This document shows, piece after piece, positions 34,300 to 42,404 of a stretch of 64,000 nt of DNA. A program made the position numbers and the translations under genes. Numbering within the stretch: position 1 is the first letter of the stretch; each line of letters opens with the position of its first letter. Below the pieces are notes generated by a model. It saw only the letters and a list, made by a program, of their open reading frames with translations. It was not told the origin of the DNA and did no database searches. The stretch covers positions 4,340,001 through 4,404,000 of the forward strand of contig NZ_SNXU01000001.1 of NCBI RefSeq assembly GCF_004362515.1, given 5' to 3'. This DNA is from Actinokineospora alba. GTDB lineage: Bacteria > Actinomycetota > Actinomycetes > Mycobacteriales > Pseudonocardiaceae.

Positions 34300-34718
34300 C
34301 CGGACTCCGCGACGATCGCCCGAAGATCCGCGCGCAGACGGTGGACCTGGTCGGCTCCGATCAGGTCCACCCAGCGCCGCTCGATCTCCGTCCACACCGC
34401 CACGACCCGCTCGACGCACGCCCATCCGCGCGGCGCGAGCACGACCATCCGGCTGCGCCCATCGGTCGGATGCGGTCTGCGCTCGACGTATCCGCGCTGC
34501 TCTAGCTCGTCCACGAGCTGCACCGCCGCCTGCTTCGTCACCCCGAGGTGCTGCCCCAGTTCGACGGCCGTCGCGCCCTCGCGGTGCGACAGGTACTGGA
34601 AGACGAACCCGTGCGCGGGCCGCACATCCCCGAATCCCTCGGCGGCCAGGTGCTCGTGCACCTCGTCCATGACCGATCGGAACGCCATCGCCAGCAGTGC
34701 GGGGATCTCGGCGGCCAT
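34269..34718 (-). CDS. MarR-family transcriptional regulator
   Basis: 149 aa from the ATG at 34718 (GAGGAGGG upstream). Winged helix-turn-helix: GATAVELGQHLGVTKQAAVQ (recognition region) and LVDELEQRGYVERRPHPTDG with the wing DGRSRMVVLAPRG. The C-terminal dimerisation helix follows. It is convergent with the AhpD-like gene and divergent from the PPOX-like gene, with GTCAACTCGCTTTACTTTA in between, which contains a partial match to the GTCAA half-site of the operator near 33.68 kb. Confidence 0.9.
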   Translation of the reverse strand: MAAEIPALLAMAFRSVMDEVHEHLAAEGFGDVRPAHGFVFQYLSHREGATAVELGQHLGVTKQAAVQLVDELEQRGYVERRPHPTDGRSRMVVLAPRGWACVERVVAVWTEIERRWVDLIGADQVHRLRADLRAIVAESGQPVALRPVW

Positions 34719-34775
34719 GGACCCTCCTCTGGTCAACTCGCTTTACTTTAGGCGCACCCCACAGATACTGGGCGC

Positions 34776-35341
<566 letters not shown>

Positions 35342-35354
<13 letters not shown>

Positions 35355-36286
35355 GCGAACACGGGGTAGTGGTCGGAGTAGTCGTTGTAGCTGTAGGTCG
35401 TGAACCACGACGTCACCTTCCACGTCGGACTCTTGACCGCCCGCGTGTCGTTGATCAAGTCGCCGCCGGGGTGGCCGTTGATCGACAGCACGTAGTCGAG
35501 ATGCTCGGGCGCCGCGTTGCCGTACTGGCCCTTGCAGACGCTGTTGGTCACGCAGTCCCACGAGTACCGGTGGCCGGTCAGCCGTGGCGCCCGGGCGTTC
35601 AGTGACGTGAGCATCTGGCCGTACTCGGCGCTTTCCCCGATGACGTTCAGGTCGCCCGCGACGTACACCGGTTCGGTCGCCGGGATGGCCTGCCGGTCGA
35701 GGAAGGCGCGGATCTCGGCGCGCTGCGAGGTGCGAACGGACCCCGGTGAGACCGAGCAGCTGCCGTCCTCGGCCTGTGCGTGCACGCCGACCACGTGGAT
35801 CGGACCCGAAGGCGAGCTGAGCCGGACGTAGGCGAAGCCCTTGTTCGACATCGGCTCCGCGCCGCAGCGCTGGGTGAAGACGTGCTGCACCTTGCGGGTG
35901 ATCGGCCACCGGCTGATCACCGCGGTCCCGCCGTCCTCCGGCGTGTAGTCCGAGTAGCCGCCGAGCGTGGCGTCCCAGCCGGACCGGGACCGGCCGACGA
36001 CCGGCGTCTGGTGCGGGTAGGTGTCGGACAAGTTGCGCAGGAGCCGGTCGCCCGCCTCGTTGTCGAACACCTCGTTCAGCACGACGATGTCCTGCCCGGC
36101 CAGCACGTTCTGCTGGTCGATCAGGTCGGCCCTGGTCACCTGGCCCCAGTTCGGGTACAGGTTCCGCGAGAGCATGAAGACGTTGTAGCTCGCGATCTTC
36201 GGTGCCGTGGGCGCGGCCTGTGCGGGCGCGGCGGTGAGGCCGAGCCCAGCGACGAGCAGTGACGTGAATAACATTTGCGTTCGCAT
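35342..36286 (-). CDS. secreted sphingomyelinase C-like phosphodiesterase
   Basis: 314 aa from the ATG at 36286, where a clear signal peptide begins (RTQMLFTSLLVAGLGLTAAP, cleavage AQA-A). Endonuclease/exonuclease/phosphatase fold: IASYNVFMLSRNLYPNWGQ (metal site Asn), NEVFDNEA (metal-binding Glu), VHAQAEDG, AGDLNVIGES (catalytic Asp/Asn) and SDHYPVFAYG (catalytic His). This motif set matches bacterial sphingomyelinases rather than DNases. Predicted to be secreted and Mg2+-dependent, cleaving sphingomyelin or a related phosphodiester. Confidence 0.87.
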
Positions 36287-36332
36287 GGGAGGGATTGTGC
36301 GGCCTCTGCGTGCCCCGGGCAAGGAAAAACAT

Positions 36333-36737
36333 TCACCTTTGTTCGGCGTTCACCCGGGCAGCACCGAGTTGTCGCCACCTGACCACCACACCGATCATGA
36401 CGATGAGCGTCAGCCCGCCGATGAGGTACGGGTCCTTGGTCGCGCCGCCGAGATGCAGGTCCATCGCGTGGTTCAGCGTGTGGACGAGGTTGGCCGCGGC
36501 GAAGCCCGTCAGGACGACCAGGATCGAATCGCGCCAGATCAGCGCCGCCACCAGCCCGACCGCGATGCCGAAGTGGAACGCGCCGAGGTCGTGGAGGAAG
36601 TGCTCGTGGTTCGGGAAGCCCACGTAGTCGGCGAACGCCTGCGGCCACACCCACATCCACACCGCGAACCCCGCCGCGTAGAGGGCGCTCAGCGCCACGA
36701 TCGCCTTGGTCACCACTGTGCTGGTGTTGCCGCTCAT
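36333..36737 (-). CDS. four-TM membrane protein
   Basis: 134 aa from the ATG at 36737 (AGGGTGGGA upstream). Four hydrophobic segments: IVALSALYAAGFAVWMWVWP, DLGAFHFGIAVGLVAALIW, ILVVLTGFAAANLVHTL and IGGLTLIVMIGVVV. A histidine-rich connecting loop (HEHFLHD, HTLNHAMDLH) could bind metal or heme. No named family assigned. It is 46 bp upstream of the phosphodiesterase on the same strand. Confidence 0.7.
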   Translation of the reverse strand: MSGNTSTVVTKAIVALSALYAAGFAVWMWVWPQAFADYVGFPNHEHFLHDLGAFHFGIAVGLVAALIWRDSILVVLTGFAAANLVHTLNHAMDLHLGGATKDPYLIGGLTLIVMIGVVVRWRQLGAARVNAEQR

Positions 36738-36803
36738 GAGTCCCACCCTGGTTCGTTCCGGCTTGTCTCGCCATCGGACGAGACAGCGCCTCAGGATGTG
36801 ACA

Positions 36804-39338
36804 TCACCCCCGGCCGACGAACTCCGCCGGACTCACCGTGTTGATCACCACGAGCAGCGGGCGCTCGGCCGAGATCGGGGTGCCGTCGACACTGGCGACG
36901 ACCTGCCGCTGCCCGATGGCCGCCTTCGGGAACACCAGCAGCTGCACCGTGAACCGCCCGTTCACGTCCGGGGTGGCTTTCGCCTCGCCGACCGCGTTGG
37001 AGAAGCGCACTGTGACCGGTTTGCCTGGTGGGAACCCGATTCCCGTGGCCATCGCGACCCGACCCGGTGCCAGCACGGCCGGGTTCACGTCCAGGGCGGG
37101 CTGGATCGCGCTGCCGCGCACCGCGACCAGGTGCGGGCCGCCGGGGGCGGTCGAGGTGAACCGGAGCACCGCCGTGCGGACCTCCGGCGCGCCGGGCACG
37201 GCCGGGCCCCGCGGTGAGAACCGGACTTGGGCGACACAGGTGGCCGCAGGTGCCAGGGTGGCCCCGACGCAGCCGTCCACTGTGTAGTCACCGCTGACGG
37301 TCGGGGCGTCGATGGTCGCCGCTGTCACCGTCATGGGAGACCCACCGCCGTTGCGGATGGTCAGGGGGATCGGTGCGCCTTCGGAGAGCATCAGGCGGGC
37401 GCCGAAGTCGACCGGGTCGGGGGTGGCGGCGAACACCGCGTCCGAGGGGATCACGATTTCCGGTGTTCCGGTGCCGCGCAGGTCGACTGTGTATGTGCGG
37501 CCGCCGCGCACCTGGAGGACCAGTTTCGCCGTGTACGTACGGGCCTCGGTGGGGGAGAAGCGTACGGACACCAGGCAAGTCCCGGTCGTGTGCAGGACCT
37601 CGCAGGTGTTGGCGCCGATGGTGAAGGCGTCATCGCCGGTGATCGACGCCTCCTCCACCACAAGTGGGCCGAAGCCGACGTGGCGCAGTTCGGCGCTGCG
37701 GCTCAGGGTGGTGCCGATGGTGACCGTGCCGAAGGAGACCGGTTCGCCCGCCAAGGCTGGTTCGAAGGTGTGGACGTAGGAATCGATGTAGTCATCCGAG
37801 TCGTCGTCGGCGAGGTCGCTCGCGTAGGAGTCGAACGCGACCCGGCCGACGTCGGACACCGAGGGCGGGGCGGAGAAGTACGACGGGGTGCTGTCGCCAG
37901 GGCAGCGGGGGCCGCCGTCCGGGCAGTCGGTGTCGCGGGGCACCGACGCCAGCGCCGCGGGCAGCATGGGCAGGCCCGCGGCGGCGCGGTCACCGTCGAC
38001 GACCAGGTCGCGAACGACCACGTGGCACCGGGTCCGGTCTTCGCGGTCGCCGTCGTCGATCGGGGGAGGAGCCATGGTGCCGACGTCGCCGGGGACGAGG
38101 CAGCTGTAGTCGGTGGGCTCGCCGATGTCGAGGTCGTCGTGCACCAGGAACGCGTCGGTCACGAACGCCAGGTACCGCCCGCTCGCCGACAACGCGGGCA
38201 GGGCGCCGTTCACCGGGTCGCCGAAGATGTTGCGGGAGACGATGCCGGACTGGTTGGTGCCAGGGCGAACCACGTACACGTTGGGCTGCCCGGTGGTGCG
38301 GGATGCGACGAACGCGACCACGGAGCCGTCCCCCGAGATCGAGGGCGCGCGCATCCGGATCCCGTCGTCGGGGTTGACCGGGGTGCCGTCGGCTTCGAAG
38401 TCGACCCGCTGGTTCGTGTCCTTCCCGACTTCGGTGCGGATCACCACGTAGGGGTCGGTTTCGTCGTTGTCGATCCGGGCGACAGAGACGATGAACCGGC
38501 CGTCGGCGGACACGCGGGCCTCGTCGAAGCTGCGCAGCGTCGCCTCGCCGAGGTCGTCGGACACCGTCTCGCGGGTGGCCGGGCTGCCGATGGTGCCCAC
38601 GGCGTTGCGCAGCAGGGCCGTGGTGAGGCGCCAGGTCGACCCGGACGTGCCGGGGAACTCGCCCCACACGATCCGGCTCGCGTCGCCCGAGAGGTGTGGG
38701 TCGCGGTAGTTCTCCAGCCTGGTCGGCGGGGAGGGAGCGGTGATCAGGTGGTAGCGGTAGTTCATCGAGCCGTCGGGCCTGCGCTCGTCGAAGACCCCGT
38801 TCGGGGCCCGGTCGCACAGCACGATGTCCTTGTGGTCGTACAGGTCCTCCTTGACCAGGTTCGTCGCGTCGGTCATGAATGCGACGAAGCGGCCGTCCGC
38901 CGAGATCGTCGGTTCGTAGCTGTCGCCGTCGGTGGGGAACTCGACGGCCTGCTGGTTGAGGTTCAGCAGGCGAGCTCCGGTCAGCCCCGGCGGCGGGTCG
39001 GTCGTCGGCGGTGACGGCGGGCTGGACTGGCCTCGACTGATCAGCACGGTCCGGCCGCGGGCAAGGTCGCGGACGTAGACGTTCTCCGTCTGCGCCGTCG
39101 CGACTCCGTCGAGCACGGACCGGCTGACGAACGCGACCGCGGTCCCGTCCTGCGACATCTCCTGGTCGTATCCGCCGGTCGGCGAGACCGTTCCGTCGTT
39201 CTTGACCGACACCAGGGTCGTCGAGCCCGGCGCGACGTCGGCGGTCGCTGAGGGCAGCGGACCGCTGTGCACGAGCAGGGCGCCGAGGCTCGCGACCAGC
39301 ACGATCGCCACGGCGCGTCGGGCGGCGGAGACGGGCAC
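36804..39338 (-). CDS. secreted beta-propeller / choice-of-anchor D protein
   Basis: 844 aa. Signal peptide at residues 1-34 (RRAVAIVLVASLGALLVHSG). Residues about 45-555 have repeated TolB/PD40-like blades (GGYDQEMSQDGTAVAFVSRS, ISADGRFVAFMTDATN, SGDGSVVAFVASR, LSASGRYLAFVTDA). Two choice-of-anchor D Ig-like domains follow (about 560-680 and 685-790; TLSRSAELRHVGFGPLVVEE, ...DFGARLMLSEGAPIPLTIRN) with cysteine pairs, then a final Ig-like domain. It looks like a large surface or released protein for binding polymer or protein ligands; no enzymatic residues seen. Divergent from the membrane Ig/coiled-coil gene. Confidence 0.82.
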   Translation of the reverse strand: MPVSAARRAVAIVLVASLGALLVHSGPLPSATADVAPGSTTLVSVKNDGTVSPTGGYDQEMSQDGTAVAFVSRSVLDGVATAQTENVYVRDLARGRTVLISRGQSSPPSPPTTDPPPGLTGARLLNLNQQAVEFPTDGDSYEPTISADGRFVAFMTDATNLVKEDLYDHKDIVLCDRAPNGVFDERRPDGSMNYRYHLITAPSPPTRLENYRDPHLSGDASRIVWGEFPGTSGSTWRLTTALLRNAVGTIGSPATRETVSDDLGEATLRSFDEARVSADGRFIVSVARIDNDETDPYVVIRTEVGKDTNQRVDFEADGTPVNPDDGIRMRAPSISGDGSVVAFVASRTTGQPNVYVVRPGTNQSGIVSRNIFGDPVNGALPALSASGRYLAFVTDAFLVHDDLDIGEPTDYSCLVPGDVGTMAPPPIDDGDREDRTRCHVVVRDLVVDGDRAAAGLPMLPAALASVPRDTDCPDGGPRCPGDSTPSYFSAPPSVSDVGRVAFDSYASDLADDDSDDYIDSYVHTFEPALAGEPVSFGTVTIGTTLSRSAELRHVGFGPLVVEEASITGDDAFTIGANTCEVLHTTGTCLVSVRFSPTEARTYTAKLVLQVRGGRTYTVDLRGTGTPEIVIPSDAVFAATPDPVDFGARLMLSEGAPIPLTIRNGGGSPMTVTAATIDAPTVSGDYTVDGCVGATLAPAATCVAQVRFSPRGPAVPGAPEVRTAVLRFTSTAPGGPHLVAVRGSAIQPALDVNPAVLAPGRVAMATGIGFPPGKPVTVRFSNAVGEAKATPDVNGRFTVQLLVFPKAAIGQRQVVASVDGTPISAERPLLVVINTVSPAEFVGRG

Positions 39339-39522
39339 GGGTGGACCTCCGCTCAGGCGGACTTGTGCTGCTCAGCCTAGGAAAACGCGCCCCGCGCCCG
39401 GCCCCGGCGCACGGGTGGCCATCGGGTCGCCATGATCCGCCCGATGGGGCGGATCTCGCTGCCCGGGCAGGCTCCCGTTCGCAAGCTGCGACCCCGGTCC
39501 GCCGCCGGCCACACTTCGGGCC

Positions 39523-40833
39523 ATGGGAGCTACGACCTCGCTTGCCGGGAAGGAACTGTCCGTGACCCCGGGGGCCACGGTCACCTCCACGGTGCAGATC
39601 CGCAACTCGGGAACACTCGTCGATCAGTTCACTGTGGACGTCGTCGGCGACGCCGTCGAGTGGACGACAGTGGAGCCGAGCATCATCAACCTGATGCCCG
39701 GCACCGAGGGGCAGGTCACCGTGACCTTCGCCCCGCCAAGGGATTCGACCGTGCTCGCGGGCATCGTCCCCTTCGGCATCCGGGTGCTCTCGCGCGAGGA
39801 ACCCGCCGCCTCGATGGTCGAGGAAGGCGCGATCCAGGTCGAGCCGTTCACCGACCTGCAGATCGAGCTGATCCCCAAGACGTCCAAGGGCCGGCGCAAG
39901 GCCAAGCACGAGCTGATCGTCGACAACGCGGGCAACTGCCCGATGGCCGTCGAGCTGACCGCCATGGACCCCGACGACGAACTCAAGCTCGACATCGACC
40001 ACCCGATCCTGACGATCCAGCCCGGAACCTCGGCGTTCCTGCGGCTGCGGGCCCGCCCACACGACACGTTCCTGCGCGGCGCGGAGAAGCGGCACCCGTT
40101 CCAGGTGACCGCGCTGACGGGCGAGGCCGCGCCGGTCACCGCCAACGGAACCGTGGTGCAGCAGCAGATCCTGCCCAAGTGGCTGCTGCCCGCGCTGCTG
40201 GCTCTGCTGGCGCTGGCGATCATCGCGGTGACGCTCTGGTTCACCGTGCTGAAGCCGACGCTGCAGTCGGCGGCCCGCGACACCGCCGAGCAGGTGGTGA
40301 AGGCCGAGCAGCAGAAGCTCACCGACAAGGCCGACAAGGCCGAGGAGAAGGCCGCGGCCGCGGAACAGAAAGCGGCCGCCGCGGAGAAGAAGGTCGCCGA
40401 CGGCGTGCTCGCGGGCGCGGGCGGCGGACCACCGGCGGTCACCGCGCCGGGCGGGGCGGACGTGTCCAAGGGGCAGGCGTTCGACTTCCGCGTCGTCACC
40501 GACCCGGTGGCGACCGCGGACGGCACCGACTTCGCCACCTTCACCGCGCCCGCGCCGGTCCCCGACGGCAAGACCCTGGTCATCACCGACCTGGTGCTGC
40601 AGAACCCGCGCGGCGACTCGGGCACCCTGCGGATCCTGCGCGGCGACGAGGTCCTGCTCGAATTCGGCCTCAACAACTTCCGCGACGTCGACTACCACTA
40701 CCTGGAACCCTTGACTTTCCCCCCAGGCAAGGAACTCCGCGTCGCGGTCAACTGCCAGCTCCCCGGCGCCCCCGAACCCCCCACCGGCCGCTGCCGCCCC
40801 TCCGTCTCCTTCTCCGGCCGCCTAGCCGGCTAA
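39523..40833 (+). CDS. Ig-like/single-TM/coiled-coil protein (COG1470-like)
   Basis: 436 aa without a signal peptide. Two cytoplasm- or surface-facing Ig-like domains (1-105 and 105-205: SVTPGATVTSTVQIRNSGTL; ILTIQPGTSAFLRLRARP). A TM helix spans about 222-243 (LLPALLALLALAIIAVTLWF). An Ala/Lys/Glu coiled coil (about 255-305) with EKAAAAEQKAAAAEKK follows, then a beta-rich C-terminal domain (330-436). A strong 63-bp-stem palindrome follows the stop. Function unknown; shares the 'Ig plus TM' design with the neighbouring divergent secreted protein. Confidence 0.75.
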   Translation: MGATTSLAGKELSVTPGATVTSTVQIRNSGTLVDQFTVDVVGDAVEWTTVEPSIINLMPGTEGQVTVTFAPPRDSTVLAGIVPFGIRVLSREEPAASMVEEGAIQVEPFTDLQIELIPKTSKGRRKAKHELIVDNAGNCPMAVELTAMDPDDELKLDIDHPILTIQPGTSAFLRLRARPHDTFLRGAEKRHPFQVTALTGEAAPVTANGTVVQQQILPKWLLPALLALLALAIIAVTLWFTVLKPTLQSAARDTAEQVVKAEQQKLTDKADKAEEKAAAAEQKAAAAEKKVADGVLAGAGGGPPAVTAPGGADVSKGQAFDFRVVTDPVATADGTDFATFTAPAPVPDGKTLVITDLVLQNPRGDSGTLRILRGDEVLLEFGLNNFRDVDYHYLEPLTFPPGKELRVAVNCQLPGAPEPPTGRCRPSVSFSGRLAG

Positions 40834-40840
40834 CCCCCCA

Positions 40841-41007
40841 CGCGAGTCGCCCCTTCCAGCAAATGAGTCGCCCCGTCCGGCGAATGAGTTCAACATTCAG
40901 GCAGCGTGTGCCGCACTTTGCGACTCACATGACTTTGGTTCGCTTGCCTGAATGTTGAACTCATTCGCCGGACGGGGCGACTCATTTGCTGGAAGGGGCG
41001 ACTCGCG
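40841..41007. terminator. 63-bp-stem perfect palindrome in convergent junction
   Basis: Arms 40841-40903 and 40945-41007 are exact reverse complements over 63 bp around a 41-base loop. Each arm holds two imperfect copies of a GAGTCGCCCC-containing unit and the core GAGTTCAACATTCAG that is also found (with G for A) in the palindrome after pyk. It fills the whole gap between two convergent genes. Likely a bidirectional terminator and member of a dispersed palindromic family. Confidence 0.85.
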
Positions 41008-41010
41008 GGG

Positions 41011-41643
41011 TTAGATCAGGCCTTCGCGGAGGGCGTAGGCGACGGCGTGGGAGCGGTTGCGGAGTTGGAAGCGGTTGGTCACGTCGTGGAGGATGGACTT
41101 GACCGTGCGCTGCGAGTAGCACAGCTTGTCGGCGATTTCCTTTGTGGACATTCCCGAGGCGACCAGCCGCAGCACCTCGGTCTCCCGGTTGGTGATGCCT
41201 GCCAGGTGTAGGCCGCGAGGCTCCAACACGTGACGCTGCAAGCGGGACACGCGGTTCAGCAGCCGCCCCAGCAGATCCGGCGGCAGCGCGCCCTCACCCG
41301 CGGACGCCGCCTTCACCAGGCGCACCAGCACGTCCGGGGTGGTGTCGACTCTTCGCGCGACGGCGCACACCCCGCCCTCCACCGCGGTGAGGATCTCGCT
41401 GTCCTCCAGTTCCCCCGCGACCAGCACGACCCGGGCGAAACCCCGGACCTGCAACGTCTTGAGCAGGTGGTTGGCCCGGTCGTCGAACCGGTCGGTGACC
41501 ACCAGGGCGACCGTCTCGGGCGAGGCGTCGTCCTCGTCGACGAGCCACACCTCGGGGCGGGTCCGCAACGCCATGTGGACACCGTTCTGCAGTATCGGAT
41601 CCGTGGCCCGCACGATGACCTGCGTCCGACTTTGGTCCAACAT
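41011..41643 (-). CDS. LuxR-family regulator with degenerate receiver
   Basis: 210 aa. The N-terminal 120 residues look like a receiver fold, but the beta1 acidic pair is missing (QVIVRATDPIL) and the conserved switch Thr/Ser and Lys are not where expected (VVLVAGELED, CAVARRVD). An aspartate at the end of beta3 (VALVVTDRF) may remain. The C-terminal LuxR HTH (about 145-208) is standard: TNRETEVLRLVASGMSTKEI, QRTVKSILHDVTNRF. Probably phosphorylation-independent. The stop is 3 bp from the long palindrome. Confidence 0.82.
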   Translation of the reverse strand: MLDQSRTQVIVRATDPILQNGVHMALRTRPEVWLVDEDDASPETVALVVTDRFDDRANHLLKTLQVRGFARVVLVAGELEDSEILTAVEGGVCAVARRVDTTPDVLVRLVKAASAGEGALPPDLLGRLLNRVSRLQRHVLEPRGLHLAGITNRETEVLRLVASGMSTKEIADKLCYSQRTVKSILHDVTNRFQLRNRSHAVAYALREGLI

Positions 41644-41747
41644 GGCAACCCCACCTTCGCCTCAGAGCACTCCCGGACTGTCCACGGTGCCCGAACGGGC
41701 GTCCCGAGCGCATGGGACCGGTGTCCCGAAGTTGCCCGACAGGGCGC

Positions 41748-42404
41748 CTATCCACCGTCCCCCAGGCCGGCTTTGCGGGCCCGGACGATGGCCTGCGCCC
41801 GGTCGGCCACGTGCAGCTTGGTGAAGATGCTCGACACGTGGTTGCGCACGGTCTTCGGGCTCAGCGACAGCTTGCTCGCGATCCCCGGGTTGCTGACCCC
41901 GTTGGCGATCAGCGCCAACACCTCCCGCTCCCGCGCGGTCAGCTCCGGGAACACCGGGCCCGCCAGTTCGGGACCCGCGTTGAAGAAGCCGAGAACGCGG
42001 GTCGCGATGTCCGGCCCGAAGATCGCCTCACCCCGGCCGACGGCGTGCACCGCGCGCACGATCTCGTCCTGCCCGGACCCTTTGAGCAGGTAGCCGCGGG
42101 CACCCGCGCGCATCGCGGCGAACACGGATTCGCTGTCGTTGAACATGGTCAGCACCAACACGCCGGTGTCGATCCGTTCGCCGACGATGGCGCGCGCCGC
42201 GTCGATGCCGGTCATGTCGGGCAGGTGGACGTCCATGACGACGACGTCCGGGGTCAGCTCACGGGCCGTGGCGATGGCCTCGGCGCCGGTGGCGGCCTCA
42301 CCCACCAGTTCGACGCTCGGTTCCGCCGCCAGCACCGTGCACAGCCCGAAGCGGAACAGCGGATGATCGTCGACGACCAGCACCCTCGGGCGCGCGTCAC
42401 TCAT
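41748..42404 (-). CDS. NarL-type response regulator
   Basis: 218 aa. Intact receiver: acidic residues in LVVDDHPLFR, phosphoacceptor Asp58 in VVVMDVHLP, Thr in VLVLTMFND and Lys in GYLLKGSGQ. LuxR HTH at the C-terminus (LTAREREVLALIANGVSNPG, LSPKTVRNHVSSIFTKL). Its ATG overlaps the kinase stop (ATGA), so it is the cognate partner of the upstream histidine kinase. Confidence 0.95.
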   Translation of the reverse strand: MSDARPRVLVVDDHPLFRFGLCTVLAAEPSVELVGEAATGAEAIATARELTPDVVVMDVHLPDMTGIDAARAIVGERIDTGVLVLTMFNDSESVFAAMRAGARGYLLKGSGQDEIVRAVHAVGRGEAIFGPDIATRVLGFFNAGPELAGPVFPELTAREREVLALIANGVSNPGIASKLSLSPKTVRNHVSSIFTKLHVADRAQAIVRARKAGLGDGG

